Source: NZQO01 sp964639255
GTDB taxonomy: Bacteria > Bacteroidota > Bacteroidia > Flavobacteriales > Flavobacteriaceae
DNA: 64,000 nt
Direction: 5' to 3'
Assembly: GCA_964639255.1 (NCBI GenBank)
Contig: CAZXDP010000005.1
Location: forward strand, 22,168-86,167
In this document: piece after piece, positions 8,693-17,145 of the stretch
Layout: each line of letters begins with the position of its first letter
Position numbering within the stretch: the stretch's first letter is position 1
Made by a program: the position numbers and the translations under genes
Notes under the pieces: generated by a model
Told to the model about the DNA's origin: nothing
The model's database searches: none
The model's input: only the letters and a program-made list of their open reading frames with translations

Positions 8693-8700
8693 TACCTTTG
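8693..8700 (+). promoter_or_regulatory. -7 box for the MMPL permease gene
   Basis: TACCTTTG at 8693-8700 matches TAnnTTTG, 22 bases before the TTG start at 8723. No clear TTG was found at -33. Confidence 0.5.
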
Positions 8701-8722
8701 CGCCAGCAAAAAAGAAGGTGTT

Positions 8723-11116
8723 TTGGACAAGCTTTTCAGTATCGGTTTTTGGAGCGCCGTAGCGCGGTTTATCCTTCGCAACCGTACCCTCATCTTAATT
8801 GTCATCGCCGCCATTACCGTATTCTTTGCACTGCAGTGGAAGCATATGCGCTTCACCTATACCGAGGCCAACCTGCTGCCAGACGACCATCCCACCAATA
8901 TAGAGTACAACAAATTCCTTTCGCATTTTGGCGAGGAAGGCAACTTAATCGTGCTGGGCGTTGCCGACAGCACCCTATTCATCCCAAAGAACTTCAATGC
9001 CTGGACGCAGCTCGCCCAAGACTTGAACGGGTACGAAGCCGTTGCCCTTACACTCTCCCTAGGCAACCTTCAGAAGCTCGAAAAGCGCAGTGATACGTCG
9101 GCGTTTCAACTGGTACCGTTCTTACGAGATAGCATAACCTCCCCTGCCCAACTTAACCAGTACAAAGAGGAACTATTTTTAAGGACACCATTTTACGAGG
9201 GGTTGGTGTATAACAGCGATAAGACCTCGGTACGCACGGCGGTTTATCTCAAAAAAGATATTATAAATACCCCTGCCCGAAAGGATTTTATCACCGATGA
9301 TTTGATTCCGCGAATCGAGTCGTTTGAACGGGAAACGGGCATCGAGGTGCACACCTCGGGCATGCCATACATCCGCACCCTGAATTCGCAGACCATAATC
9401 GACGAGATTGGCTGGTTCATTGGCGCGGCCCTTTTGGTGACTTCCCTAATTTTCTTTTTCTTTTTCCGCTCCTTCAGGGCGACATTCATCTCGATGGTCA
9501 CGGTCATCATAGGCGTGATGTGGGCCTTCGGTATTTTGGGATTGCTGCATTACGAGATCACGGTGCTCACGGCGCTTATTCCGCCTTTGATCATCGTCAT
9601 CGGGATTCCCAATTGTATTTTCCTCATCAATAAATACCAACAGGAAATTAAGCAGCACGGCAACCAGGCAAAATCGCTACAACGTGTTATTGCAAAGGTG
9701 GGCAATGCCACGCTCATGACCAATGTCACTACGGCATCGGGCTTTGCGACCTTCATTTTAACCAACAGCAAATTGCTTACGGAGTTCGGTATCGTTGCAT
9801 CCATCAACATTATCGCCATTTTCTTGCTGAGCTTGTTCATCATCCCCATCGTATACAGCTATATGGCTGTGCCGAAATACAAGCATCTCAAACATTTGAA
9901 CAAACGTTGGATTGGCGGATTTGTAAATTGGATGGAGCGTATGGTTCGAGGGCATCGCATCGCCATCTATATTAGCGCAATTTGCTTGCTTTGCGCCAGC
10001 ATCGTTGGAATGTACAACATTCGTATTTCGGGCAGTATTATTGAAGATATGCCCCAAAAAGCAGAATTCTTCGAAGATATTCGTTTTTTTGAAAGCGCCT
10101 ACGATGGTATCATGCCCGTAGAAATCATGATCGATACCAAGCGCAAAAAGGGCGTTATGAAATTGGCCACGTTAAAGCGAATGGAGGAGCTGCAGGAGTT
10201 CCTTCGGGAAATTCCAGAGCTCTCGAAGCCCCTATCGGTTACCGAATTGGTAAAATACAGCAAGCAAGCCTATTACAATAACAATCCAGAGTATTACCAA
10301 TTGCCCAATAGCCAAGAGCGCACGTTTATTTTATCATATGCGAAAAACAGCGCTTCCAAAACAAATTTATTGACGAGCTATTTAGACAGCACGGGGCAGT
10401 ACGCCCGCATTACCGCATTTATGGCCGATACCCCCACGGAACGGTTCGATAGGATTGAAGAGGACATTCGCACCAAGGCTGCGAAACTGTTTCCCGAAGA
10501 GCGCTATAACGTGTCCGTAACTGGGAAGGCCTTGGTGTTCCAGAAAGGAACCAAGTACTTGGTGAATAACTTGATTATTTCCCTGTCACTTGCCATTTTG
10601 TTGATTGCGCTTTTTATGGCGTGGATGTTCCGAAGTTTCAAGATGATATTGGTGTCGCTTATTCCCAACCTATTGCCCCTTATCATTACAGCCGGGCTTA
10701 TGGGCTTTTTGGGCGTCCCCATTAAACCCTCCACCATTTTGGTTTTCAGCATCGCCTTTGGTATTTCGGTAGATGATACGATCCATTTTTTAGCGAAATA
10801 CCGCCAAGAATTGATTGCGAACAACTGGAAGATCAAAAAATCGGTATATGCTGCCCTGCGGGAAACCGGCGTGAGCATGTTCTATACTTCCATTGTCCTA
10901 TTCTTTGGCTTTTCGGTATTCACCATTTCCAGTTTTGGGGGCACGGTAGCCTTGGGGGCACTAGTTTCGGCAACCCTGTTGTTCGCTATGTTGGCCAACC
11001 TATTGTTATTGCCGGCGCTGTTACTTTCTTTGGAAAAGGAAATCGCCAATAAAAAAACCTTTAAAAAGCCGGCCCTCAAGATTATCCCCGAGGAAGATCC
11101 GGAAGATGAGCTGTAA
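8723..11116 (+). CDS. MMPL/RND-superfamily membrane transporter
   Basis: 797-residue inner-membrane permease with the duplicated RND layout. TM1 is near 20-40, a periplasmic domain runs to about 225, a cluster of TM helices spans about 230-400, TM7 is near 415-435, a second periplasmic domain follows, and the last TM cluster is about 620-780. The helices of the sterol-sensing-domain type include ALIPPLIIVIGIPNCIFLINKY and the second-half counterpart STILVFSIAFGISVDDTIHFLAKY, where the TM4-type acidic pair (DD) is present. Such proteins in Bacteroidota are annotated as MMPL family or RND permeases; the substrate is unknown. The start is TTG at 8723, the first in-frame start with a plausible N-terminus. 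No periplasmic adaptor gene adjoins it. Confidence 0.85.
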   Translation: MDKLFSIGFWSAVARFILRNRTLILIVIAAITVFFALQWKHMRFTYTEANLLPDDHPTNIEYNKFLSHFGEEGNLIVLGVADSTLFIPKNFNAWTQLAQDLNGYEAVALTLSLGNLQKLEKRSDTSAFQLVPFLRDSITSPAQLNQYKEELFLRTPFYEGLVYNSDKTSVRTAVYLKKDIINTPARKDFITDDLIPRIESFERETGIEVHTSGMPYIRTLNSQTIIDEIGWFIGAALLVTSLIFFFFFRSFRATFISMVTVIIGVMWAFGILGLLHYEITVLTALIPPLIIVIGIPNCIFLINKYQQEIKQHGNQAKSLQRVIAKVGNATLMTNVTTASGFATFILTNSKLLTEFGIVASINIIAIFLLSLFIIPIVYSYMAVPKYKHLKHLNKRWIGGFVNWMERMVRGHRIAIYISAICLLCASIVGMYNIRISGSIIEDMPQKAEFFEDIRFFESAYDGIMPVEIMIDTKRKKGVMKLATLKRMEELQEFLREIPELSKPLSVTELVKYSKQAYYNNNPEYYQLPNSQERTFILSYAKNSASKTNLLTSYLDSTGQYARITAFMADTPTERFDRIEEDIRTKAAKLFPEERYNVSVTGKALVFQKGTKYLVNNLIISLSLAILLIALFMAWMFRSFKMILVSLIPNLLPLIITAGLMGFLGVPIKPSTILVFSIAFGISVDDTIHFLAKYRQELIANNWKIKKSVYAALRETGVSMFYTSIVLFFGFSVFTISSFGGTVALGALVSATLLFAMLANLLLLPALLLSLEKEIANKKTFKKPALKIIPEEDPEDEL

Positions 11117-11127
11117 CCGATACCCTA

Positions 11128-11157
11128 TTGCGAGGTAATAACAAAAAAGTATCTTTA
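11128..11157 (+). promoter_or_regulatory. asnS promoter
   Basis: TTG at 11128-11130, 19-base spacer, TATCTTTA at 11150-11157, then 22 bases to the asnS ATG. The -7 box ends in A rather than G, a variant repeated at several promoters in this window. Confidence 0.6.
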
Positions 11158-11179
11158 CGCTTTCAAACCCTATAGTATT

Positions 11180-12622
11180 ATGCAACATACCGCCATTGCC
11201 GAACTATTGCAACGCCAGCCTTCCCTGCACGAAATTACCGTGAAAGGTTGGGTACGTTCCTTTAGAAGCAACCGTTTCATCGCATTGAACGACGGCTCTA
11301 CCATAAAAAACCTTCAGTGTGTAGTCGATTTCGAAAATTTCGACGAGCAAACACTTCGGAAAATTACCGTAGGCGCGGCCATTAAGGTAACAGGCCATTT
11401 GGTGGAGAGCCAGGGTCAGGGCCAAGATGTTGAGGTTCAAGTTTCAGTAGTTACCATTTTGGGCGAGGCAGATCCCGAAGACGTGAAGCGCACCATCCTC
11501 TCGCCAAAGCGGCACACCATGGAAAAGCTACGCGAACAGGCACACCTGCGCGTTCGAACCAATACCTTCGGGGCTGTTATGCGGACCCGGTCTAAGCTCG
11601 CATTCGCCATACACGACTATTTTCAGAAGAATGGATTCTACTATATGCATGCCCCCATCATTACGGGCAGCGATGCAGAAGGGGCTGGCGAAATGTTCCG
11701 GGTTTCCTCACTCGATCCCAAAAATCCACCGTTGTTGGAAGATGGCGGCGTAGATTATAGGGAAGATTTCTTCGGAAAGGAAACCAACCTTACCGTTAGC
11801 GGCCAGTTGGAGGCCGAGACCTACGCTATGGGATTGGGAAAGGTGTACACCTTTGGACCCACCTTTAGGGCCGAGAACAGCAATACTTCCCGACATTTGG
11901 CCGAGTTTTGGATGATCGAGCCCGAAGTGGCCTTTTGCGACCTCGACGGAAATATGGATCTTGCCGAAGATTTTATAAAATACATTATAAACTACGCCTT
12001 GAAGCACTGTACCGACGATCTCGAATTTCTTGAAAATAGGTTGCTTCAGGAAGAAAAAGCGAAGCCGGAAAGCGAGAGAAGCACCATGCCGCTGCGGGAA
12101 AAACTGAGCTTCGTGGCAACTAATAACTTTAAGCGGGTAACCTATACCGAAGCAATAGAGATATTGAAAAATTCGAAACCTAATAAGAAGAAAAAATTCA
12201 AGTACCTTATTGAAGAGTGGGGTGCCGACCTGCAGAGCGAGCACGAGCGCTATTTGGTAGAGAAGCATTTTGAGAGCCCTGTCATCTTATTCGACTATCC
12301 GGCTAAGATCAAGGCTTTCTATATGCGGTTGAACGACGATGGTAAGACCGTACGCGCTATGGATGTCCTCTTCCCTGGTATTGGTGAGATTGTGGGCGGT
12401 TCGCAACGTGAGGAACGTTACGATGTTCTTAAGGAAAAAATGAAGGCTATGAACATTCCCGAAGAAGAACTGTGGTGGTACCTCGAGCTACGAAAATTCG
12501 GTACCGCCGTGCACAGCGGTTTCGGCCTTGGCTTTGAGCGAATGGTACAATTTGTTACGGGTATGGGCAACATTCGAGATGTGATACCCTATCCTCGAAC
12601 CCCGGGGAACGCCGAGTTCTAA
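11180..12622 (+). CDS. asnS: Asparaginyl-tRNA synthetase
   Basis: Class IIb aminoacyl-tRNA synthetase, 480 residues, charging tRNA-Asn. An N-terminal OB-fold anticodon-binding domain (about 15-105; VKGWVRSFRSNRFIALNDGS) precedes the catalytic core. Core motifs are the motif 2 region FGPTFRAENSNTSRHLAEFWMIEPE and motif 3 GFGLGFERMVQF with GNIRDVIPYPRTPG at the C-terminus. The wording of motif 2 and the last segment distinguishes it from AspRS, which is encoded separately at 40610. A direct AsnRS makes the indirect Asp-tRNA-Asn amidation route unnecessary. It is monocistronic: own promoter and a strong terminator. Confidence 0.97.
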   Translation: MQHTAIAELLQRQPSLHEITVKGWVRSFRSNRFIALNDGSTIKNLQCVVDFENFDEQTLRKITVGAAIKVTGHLVESQGQGQDVEVQVSVVTILGEADPEDVKRTILSPKRHTMEKLREQAHLRVRTNTFGAVMRTRSKLAFAIHDYFQKNGFYYMHAPIITGSDAEGAGEMFRVSSLDPKNPPLLEDGGVDYREDFFGKETNLTVSGQLEAETYAMGLGKVYTFGPTFRAENSNTSRHLAEFWMIEPEVAFCDLDGNMDLAEDFIKYIINYALKHCTDDLEFLENRLLQEEKAKPESERSTMPLREKLSFVATNNFKRVTYTEAIEILKNSKPNKKKKFKYLIEEWGADLQSEHERYLVEKHFESPVILFDYPAKIKAFYMRLNDDGKTVRAMDVLFPGIGEIVGGSQREERYDVLKEKMKAMNIPEEELWWYLELRKFGTAVHSGFGLGFERMVQFVTGMGNIRDVIPYPRTPGNAEF

Positions 12623-12659
12623 CCGGCCCATTTCAGGCCATATTTCACAAGCTTTTCTT

Positions 12660-12699
12660 AAAACCAGCTACCCTATATGCATTGTAGCTGGTTTTTTTT
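12660..12699 (+). terminator. Intrinsic terminator after asnS
   Basis: AAACCAGCTAC (12661-12671) pairs with GTAGCTGGTTT (12684-12694), 12-base loop, T-run to 12699. Confidence 0.92.
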
Positions 12700-12730
12700 A
12701 ACTTTATATATACGATATCAAGTGTGACGC

Positions 12731-14194
12731 ATGTTAAAGCAACAATTAAACTTTAAACTCTCCCAAAAGCTCTCTCCTCAGCAAATCCAGCTGATGAAGC
12801 TCATACAATTGCCTACGCAGGCCTTCGAGCAGCGCATTGCGCAGGAGATGGAGGAAAATCCGGCGCTCGAGGGTGGCAAGGACGAGGTAGATACGTATGA
12901 AGATGAGTATGGCGACACCTACGATGATGACTACGATGAGGGCAACGAAACGATTGAAGCCGACGAGATTAACGTAGATGAGTATTTAAGCGACGATGAG
13001 ATACCCAGCTACAAACTAGCATCCAACAACTATAGCGCAGACGACGAAGAGAAACAAATGCCCTACGCCTCTGGCACTTCGTTTAATCAGCACCTTTTAC
13101 AACAGTTGAATACCTATAGATTGGATGAAGAGGAAAGCGAAATCGCCAAATTCTTGGTGGGCAGTGTGGACGAAAGCGGTTACATTCGCCGGGAGCTACG
13201 CGATATAGTGGACGATCTTGCCTTTACGCAGAATATCTACACTTCCGAAGAAAAAATAGAAAAAGTGTTGCATATCGTTCAGGGACTAGATCCCGCAGGA
13301 GTCGCAGCACGCGATTTGCAGGAATGTCTGTTAATACAGCTCAAGCGGAAGGAGCCTATGGCGCCCGTGGCCCTGGCCATCGAAATTTTAGAGGATGCGT
13401 TTGAACATTTTACCAAGAAGCACTATAAAAAATTGCTTCAGAAATTCGACATTTCAGAAGACCAGCTTCGCGATGCGATACATGAGATCGAAGGGCTAAA
13501 TCCTAAGCCAGGAGGCACTTATTCTGGAAACACGCGGATGGTAGAGCACGTTGTGCCCGATTTTTCCATCAAAATAGTCGATGGCGAATTGGACCTTACG
13601 CTAAACGGCCGTAACGCTCCAGAACTTCACGTATCGAGAGATTATACCAATATGTTGAAGGGGTATAAGGAGACCAAGGAAAAATCGAAAAAACAGAAAG
13701 ATGCCATTTTGTTTATAAAGCAAAAGCTCGACAGTGCAAAATGGTTTATAGAGGCGATAAAACAGCGGCAGCAAACACTTTTTGTAACGATGAATTCCAT
13801 CATGCACCATCAGGAAGAATACTTTCTAACTGGCGACGAGCGCAAGCTAAAACCGATGATCCTGAAGGACATTGCAGATAAGATAGATATGGATGTCTCG
13901 ACCGTATCTAGAGTGGCCAATAGCAAATACGTAGATACGCCCTACGGCACGAAGCTCATCAAGGAATTTTTTAGTGAATCGATGAAAAACGACCAAGGTG
14001 AAGATGTTTCCACTAGGGAAATAAAAAAGATCCTGGAAATGACGATTGCCGATGAAAACAAGCGAAAACCCTATACAGATGATAAGTTGGCCAAAATATT
14101 GAAGGAAAAAGGCTATCCTATTGCACGACGTACCGTGGCCAAATACCGTGAGCAACTAGATTTACCGGTAGCCCGGCTTAGAAAGGAAATATAG
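12731..14194 (+). CDS. rpoN: RNA polymerase sigma-54 factor
   Basis: 487 residues. Region I at the N-terminus is typical (LKQQLNFKLSQKLSPQQIQLMKL, then MEENPALE). A strongly acidic region II follows (about 45-110, repeated D/E/Y), then the core-binding region and an HTH segment (LKDIADKIDMDVSTVSRVANSKYV). The C-terminus holds the RpoN box ARRTVAKYREQLDLP that contacts the -24 element. No enhancer-binding activator is visible in this window. The next gene begins directly after its stop (TAG-ATG), so the two are probably cotranscribed. Confidence 0.97.
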   Translation: MLKQQLNFKLSQKLSPQQIQLMKLIQLPTQAFEQRIAQEMEENPALEGGKDEVDTYEDEYGDTYDDDYDEGNETIEADEINVDEYLSDDEIPSYKLASNNYSADDEEKQMPYASGTSFNQHLLQQLNTYRLDEEESEIAKFLVGSVDESGYIRRELRDIVDDLAFTQNIYTSEEKIEKVLHIVQGLDPAGVAARDLQECLLIQLKRKEPMAPVALAIEILEDAFEHFTKKHYKKLLQKFDISEDQLRDAIHEIEGLNPKPGGTYSGNTRMVEHVVPDFSIKIVDGELDLTLNGRNAPELHVSRDYTNMLKGYKETKEKSKKQKDAILFIKQKLDSAKWFIEAIKQRQQTLFVTMNSIMHHQEEYFLTGDERKLKPMILKDIADKIDMDVSTVSRVANSKYVDTPYGTKLIKEFFSESMKNDQGEDVSTREIKKILEMTIADENKRKPYTDDKLAKILKEKGYPIARRTVAKYREQLDLPVARLRKEI

Positions 14195-14800
14195 ATGAAC
14201 TATTTTTTGCGTGCCGGCGCCTACTTGTTCCACCCCCTATTAATGCCATTACTGGGCACCGTATGTTACTATATGGTGACGCCCCGCTTTATTGACCCGA
14301 ATGTAATGACCGCCAAAATAATTGCCATTGGCATCATAACCTTTATAATTCCTATAATCCTGTTCTTCCTGTTGAAAAGTTTACGGGCGGTAGATTCGAT
14401 ACACTTGGTAACTGTTCGCGAACGTCGCATCCCCATTATGCTACAATGCATTCTATTTTTATTGGTAATTAAGCTTGTGCTAGACCCTTATGATGCTACC
14501 GAGCTCTACTACTTTTTCGTGGGCATACTTTTCTCGGCCATCGCGGCGCTGCTGTTGGGAATCTTTAAGTTTAAGTCGAGCCTGCATCAAATGGGCATCG
14601 CCGGGGTTACCATGTTCTTAGTAGGTTTGAGTATCCACTTTAAGGTAAACGTGCTGCTGGGGTTGTGCTTTTTCTTTATCGTAAATGGTTGGGTGGCTTC
14701 TAGCCGCCTACATACGCAGTCGCATGTAGGCTCTGAATTAGTTGTAGGCTTCTTCATCGGACTCGTTCCACAGCTCCTAATGTTCAACTTCTACCTATAG
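14195..14800 (+). CDS. Polytopic membrane protein, possible PAP2 relative
   Basis: 201 residues with about six hydrophobic helices. It starts one base after the rpoN stop. The segment SRLHTQSH followed by VGSE near 168-180 reads like PAP2 phosphatase motif 3 (SR-x5-H-x3-D) with E in place of the final D. An earlier SLHQMG could stand for the middle SGH motif, and RERRIP for the basic first motif. The match is degenerate, so phosphatase activity is uncertain. Similar short membrane proteins follow rpoN in flavobacteria. It overlaps the convergent barrel gene by 6 bases at its 3' end. Confidence 0.6.
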   Translation: MNYFLRAGAYLFHPLLMPLLGTVCYYMVTPRFIDPNVMTAKIIAIGIITFIIPIILFFLLKSLRAVDSIHLVTVRERRIPIMLQCILFLLVIKLVLDPYDATELYYFFVGILFSAIAALLLGIFKFKSSLHQMGIAGVTMFLVGLSIHFKVNVLLGLCFFFIVNGWVASSRLHTQSHVGSELVVGFFIGLVPQLLMFNFYL

Positions 14801-15511
14801 AATGTACACGATAAGACCTACCCGAATGGTTCGAAACGCAACGGTTTGTCCCGATACGCTTTCAGCATTTTTGAAAAAGGGATTGAAACTGTAGGCAGCG
14901 AAGAAATTGATCTTGTTGTAGCCGAAACTCAGCGTTCCCTTGAGCCGCAACCGTTCGAACTCGGGTATGCTCGCCAGCGAAACTTCATTATCTGGCTGTT
15001 TAAACGTGGAACGGTACCAATAGGCATAGCCGATACGAAACCCCGCATAGACCCGCCAAAAATTGTACGTAGCGGCCGTAGAGGTTCGCCAACGAAATTC
15101 TATGGGAAGTTCGATGGTTGCCAAGCTCAATCTATTACGATCGAAATCGATTACATCCTCATTAAGAATTTGAAAAACGGTAGCTCCAGACGCCAGTTGC
15201 CCGATGTAGAGATTGTTCCCAAATTGGTCATACGTTAGGCCTAAACCCGCGGCAAATGAAAGATTACGACGCTGGTTAACTGGCATGTCGCGCAAAAAGC
15301 CCACTTGGGCGCCACCAGACAGACCCCTAATACGCACCGTACCGGGCAAATCGGAAATAATATTATAATGTACGCCTAGATAGAACTGATCCTCACGATA
15401 TCGCTTATCGATACTTGGCGTTGCCAGCGAATCATTTTGCTGCGAAAGCGCAGTGTAACCTGCTAGGCAAAGCCAAGCAACGCATACTGCAGTTAACGTA
15501 CGAATTTCCAT
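14795..15511 (-). CDS. PorT-family outer-membrane beta-barrel protein
   Basis: Outer-membrane barrel of the OMP_b-brl_2 (PorT-like) type. The ATG at 15511 gives a signal peptide (MEIRTLTAVCVAWLCLAGYTALSQ-type, cleaved before QNDS) and about 238 residues. An in-frame ATG 12 codons upstream (15547) is rejected because it falls on the promoter's -33 element and the preceding terminator. Alternating strands such as FYLGVHYNIISDL, RVYAGFRIGYAYWYR and the terminal TIRVGLIVYIL support a barrel. It need not be the T9SS component PorT/SprT itself, which usually has other neighbours; the role is unknown. It is separated from the upstream exb operon by a terminator. Confidence 0.7.
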   Translation of the reverse strand: MEIRTLTAVCVAWLCLAGYTALSQQNDSLATPSIDKRYREDQFYLGVHYNIISDLPGTVRIRGLSGGAQVGFLRDMPVNQRRNLSFAAGLGLTYDQFGNNLYIGQLASGATVFQILNEDVIDFDRNRLSLATIELPIEFRWRTSTAATYNFWRVYAGFRIGYAYWYRSTFKQPDNEVSLASIPEFERLRLKGTLSFGYNKINFFAAYSFNPFFKNAESVSGQTVAFRTIRVGLIVYIL

Positions 15512-15515
15512 AGCA

Positions 15516-15547
15516 TAAAGATACTCGTAATTTACCAGTAGCCACAA
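15516..15547 (-). promoter_or_regulatory. Promoter of the PorT-family gene, very close to its start codon
   Basis: On the minus strand: TTG (15545-15547), 21-base spacer, TATCTTTA (15516-15523). Only four bases separate the -7 box from the ATG at 15511, so the transcript may be leaderless or nearly so. Confidence 0.5.
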
Positions 15548-15582
15548 AAAAACGCCTTGTGGTCACCAAGGCGTTTTTTTTC
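15545..15582 (-). terminator. Bidirectional-looking terminator after the exb operon
   Basis: AACGCCTTG (15551-15559) pairs with CAAGGCGTT (15567-15575). A-run on the left and T-run on the right, so it can act on both strands; on the minus strand it ends the exbB-exbD operon. Confidence 0.9.
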
Positions 15583-15598
15583 TTTGTTTAAAACTGTA

Positions 15599-16078
15599 TT
15601 AATTTAAGCTTGAAACTGGGTTTCCTGGTGCTGTTATGTAGATAATTTTTAACAGGTTCAGTTCTCTCAGTTCTTCCTTGATATCGGTAACGATTCCAGT
15701 GTTGGTATCTTCGTCTACCTTGAGGGCCACCATCACCTTATCCTGAAGGTCTGGGCGCAAGTTCTCCCTTGCCTCGGTAAGGGCGAAGCCAATGTTTTTC
15801 ACATCGGTAAATTTGTCTCCAATTTGTATCTTACCTTCGGAACCATATTTGTCTTGGTACCGTTCGCTAGGCTTTCCGGCATAGATGTACACCGCACGAT
15901 CTTTCTCCAGCTTTTCAAGCTGATCTGCTTTGGGCAGATCGTTTTGAACCAAAAGATCATTTTCCCGAAGTACTGTAACCACCATAAAGAAGAACAAAAG
16001 CATAAATACGATATCGGGCAGTGATGCTGTGTTCACCGCAGGAATCTCGTTTCCTTTTTTCTTTTTGAATTTTGACAT
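15599..16078 (-). CDS. exbD: ExbD/TolR-family proton-channel subunit (second copy)
   Basis: 159 residues: a short cytoplasmic N-terminus, one TM helix (NTASLPDIVFMLLFFFMVVT) and a periplasmic ExbD domain. The TM aspartate needed for proton flow is present in LPDIVF. With ExbB it should energise TonB (outer-membrane import) or a Tol-like system. It begins one base after the stop of the first exbD copy and is the last gene before the terminator at 15545-15582. Confidence 0.9.
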   Translation of the reverse strand: MSKFKKKKGNEIPAVNTASLPDIVFMLLFFFMVVTVLRENDLLVQNDLPKADQLEKLEKDRAVYIYAGKPSERYQDKYGSEGKIQIGDKFTDVKNIGFALTEARENLRPDLQDKVMVALKVDEDTNTGIVTDIKEELRELNLLKIIYITAPGNPVSSLN

Positions 16079-16079
16079 A

Positions 16080-16700
16080 TTAATCGGTCTTTTTTGGTTC
16101 AGCTTCAGAGAGCTTCAATGGATATAAATCTTGTATTTCCTTAAGCCGTTCTTCGGCGAGTTCTGCATTCCCTTTATAGCTCCCATCGGCCAAGGCATTC
16201 TTCACGTCGGTATATTTCCAACCGTAAAGGCGTTGTGATTCCCTGTTCCGAAGAAAATTATATGCCGCCACCAATTCGTTTTGTACACCAATGTACATAT
16301 CGTATGATGTTAAACGGTCGCTCTTTACAGAAATAATCGCCTTATCGGGATTATCTGATGAGGACGGGTCGCGCTCTCCCTTACAGTAAGAACAGTACTC
16401 TGGGCTTCCCTGTGGGGCACCACCATTGTCCAAAAAGGCAATGGCAGCCTCACGAAGGTTGCCGAGTTCCATTGGTTCATCTTCCACCAACAACTGGTCG
16501 TTTTTATTTACCAGTACGATAAAGATGTTCTTGTTCTTAATATCCGGGGGATCTATCTGTTCATCTTGCTTGGGCGGCAATTGTCGCGCTATACCCTTAT
16601 CTTTTTCGATGGTTGTGGTTACAAGGAAAAAGATGAGCAGCAGGAACGCGATGTCTGCCATAGACCCAGCATTTACTTCCGGTGATGATCTTCTAGCCAT
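16080..16700 (-). CDS. exbD: ExbD/TolR-family proton-channel subunit (first copy, enlarged)
   Basis: 206 residues, about 50 longer than the neighbouring copy. The TM helix GSMADIAFLLLIFFLVTTTI (about 12-31) carries the conserved Asp. The periplasmic part contains an insertion with a CSYCKGE pair of cysteines (CxxC) and an extended C-terminus. Its ATG overlaps the stop of the upstream 4-TM protein gene by one base. Having two different ExbD proteins per ExbB is frequent in Bacteroidota and may give a heteromeric stator; what the cysteine pair does is unknown. Confidence 0.88.
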   Translation of the reverse strand: MARRSSPEVNAGSMADIAFLLLIFFLVTTTIEKDKGIARQLPPKQDEQIDPPDIKNKNIFIVLVNKNDQLLVEDEPMELGNLREAAIAFLDNGGAPQGSPEYCSYCKGERDPSSSDNPDKAIISVKSDRLTSYDMYIGVQNELVAAYNFLRNRESQRLYGWKYTDVKNALADGSYKGNAELAEERLKEIQDLYPLKLSEAEPKKTD

Positions 16701-17125
16701 TACTTGGATACTTTTTTAATACCGCTGAATACCATAGAGCCGATAGCCAAAACGGCTAGGATATAGAATACATTAAGGCCAGTGCCCACCCACTTGGAGC
16801 CGCTTTCTGAAAGAATTTCACCCTCTCTCATTTGCATTTGGGTTCCGTCTGCGAGCATATAGCTTATAAGCACTATTACCAAAAACGCCCCTACCGAAAG
16901 CAGTGTACGTTTCAGGTTTCCTTCAAACAGGCCTTTCAGCACGAATACGATTACAAAGAGCAATACAATTGCCAAAGTGATATAGGCTACGTAAAGATAT
17001 CCGTCGACACCCTCACCCGTGGCTTGCACCACCTCATCTCCACTGGAGAAAATCATCCCCAAGAAAATGACTCCGGCCACACTTAGCAAGATTGCTACTA
17101 TTTTTAAAATTTTATGTAAAGCCAT
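16700..17125 (-). CDS. Four-helix membrane protein of the exb operon
   Basis: 141 residues with about four TM helices (near 7-27, 45-65, 72-92 and 115-135) joined by short loops. I do not recognise a characterised family. It lies between exbB (20-base gap) and the first exbD (1-base overlap), so it is almost certainly cotranscribed and probably acts with the ExbB/ExbD complex. The same four-gene order is familiar in flavobacterial genomes. The evidence for a role is positional only. Confidence 0.75.
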   Translation of the reverse strand: MALHKILKIVAILLSVAGVIFLGMIFSSGDEVVQATGEGVDGYLYVAYITLAIVLLFVIVFVLKGLFEGNLKRTLLSVGAFLVIVLISYMLADGTQMQMREGEILSESGSKWVGTGLNVFYILAVLAIGSMVFSGIKKVSK

Positions 17126-17145
17126 TATATTGGTCTGTTTTTGAT

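Noticed and set aside
8698..9093. 131-residue open frame overlapping the start of the MMPL gene
   Set aside because: It is out of frame with the well-supported permease and its Arg/Gln/His-rich product lacks recognisable features; the TTG start at 8723 explains the region.
14795..15547. Calling the barrel gene the T9SS component PorT/SprT and using the ATG at 15547
   Set aside because: The fold is PorT-like but the neighbourhood does not support the T9SS component specifically; the upstream ATG lies on the promoter -33 element and next to the terminator.
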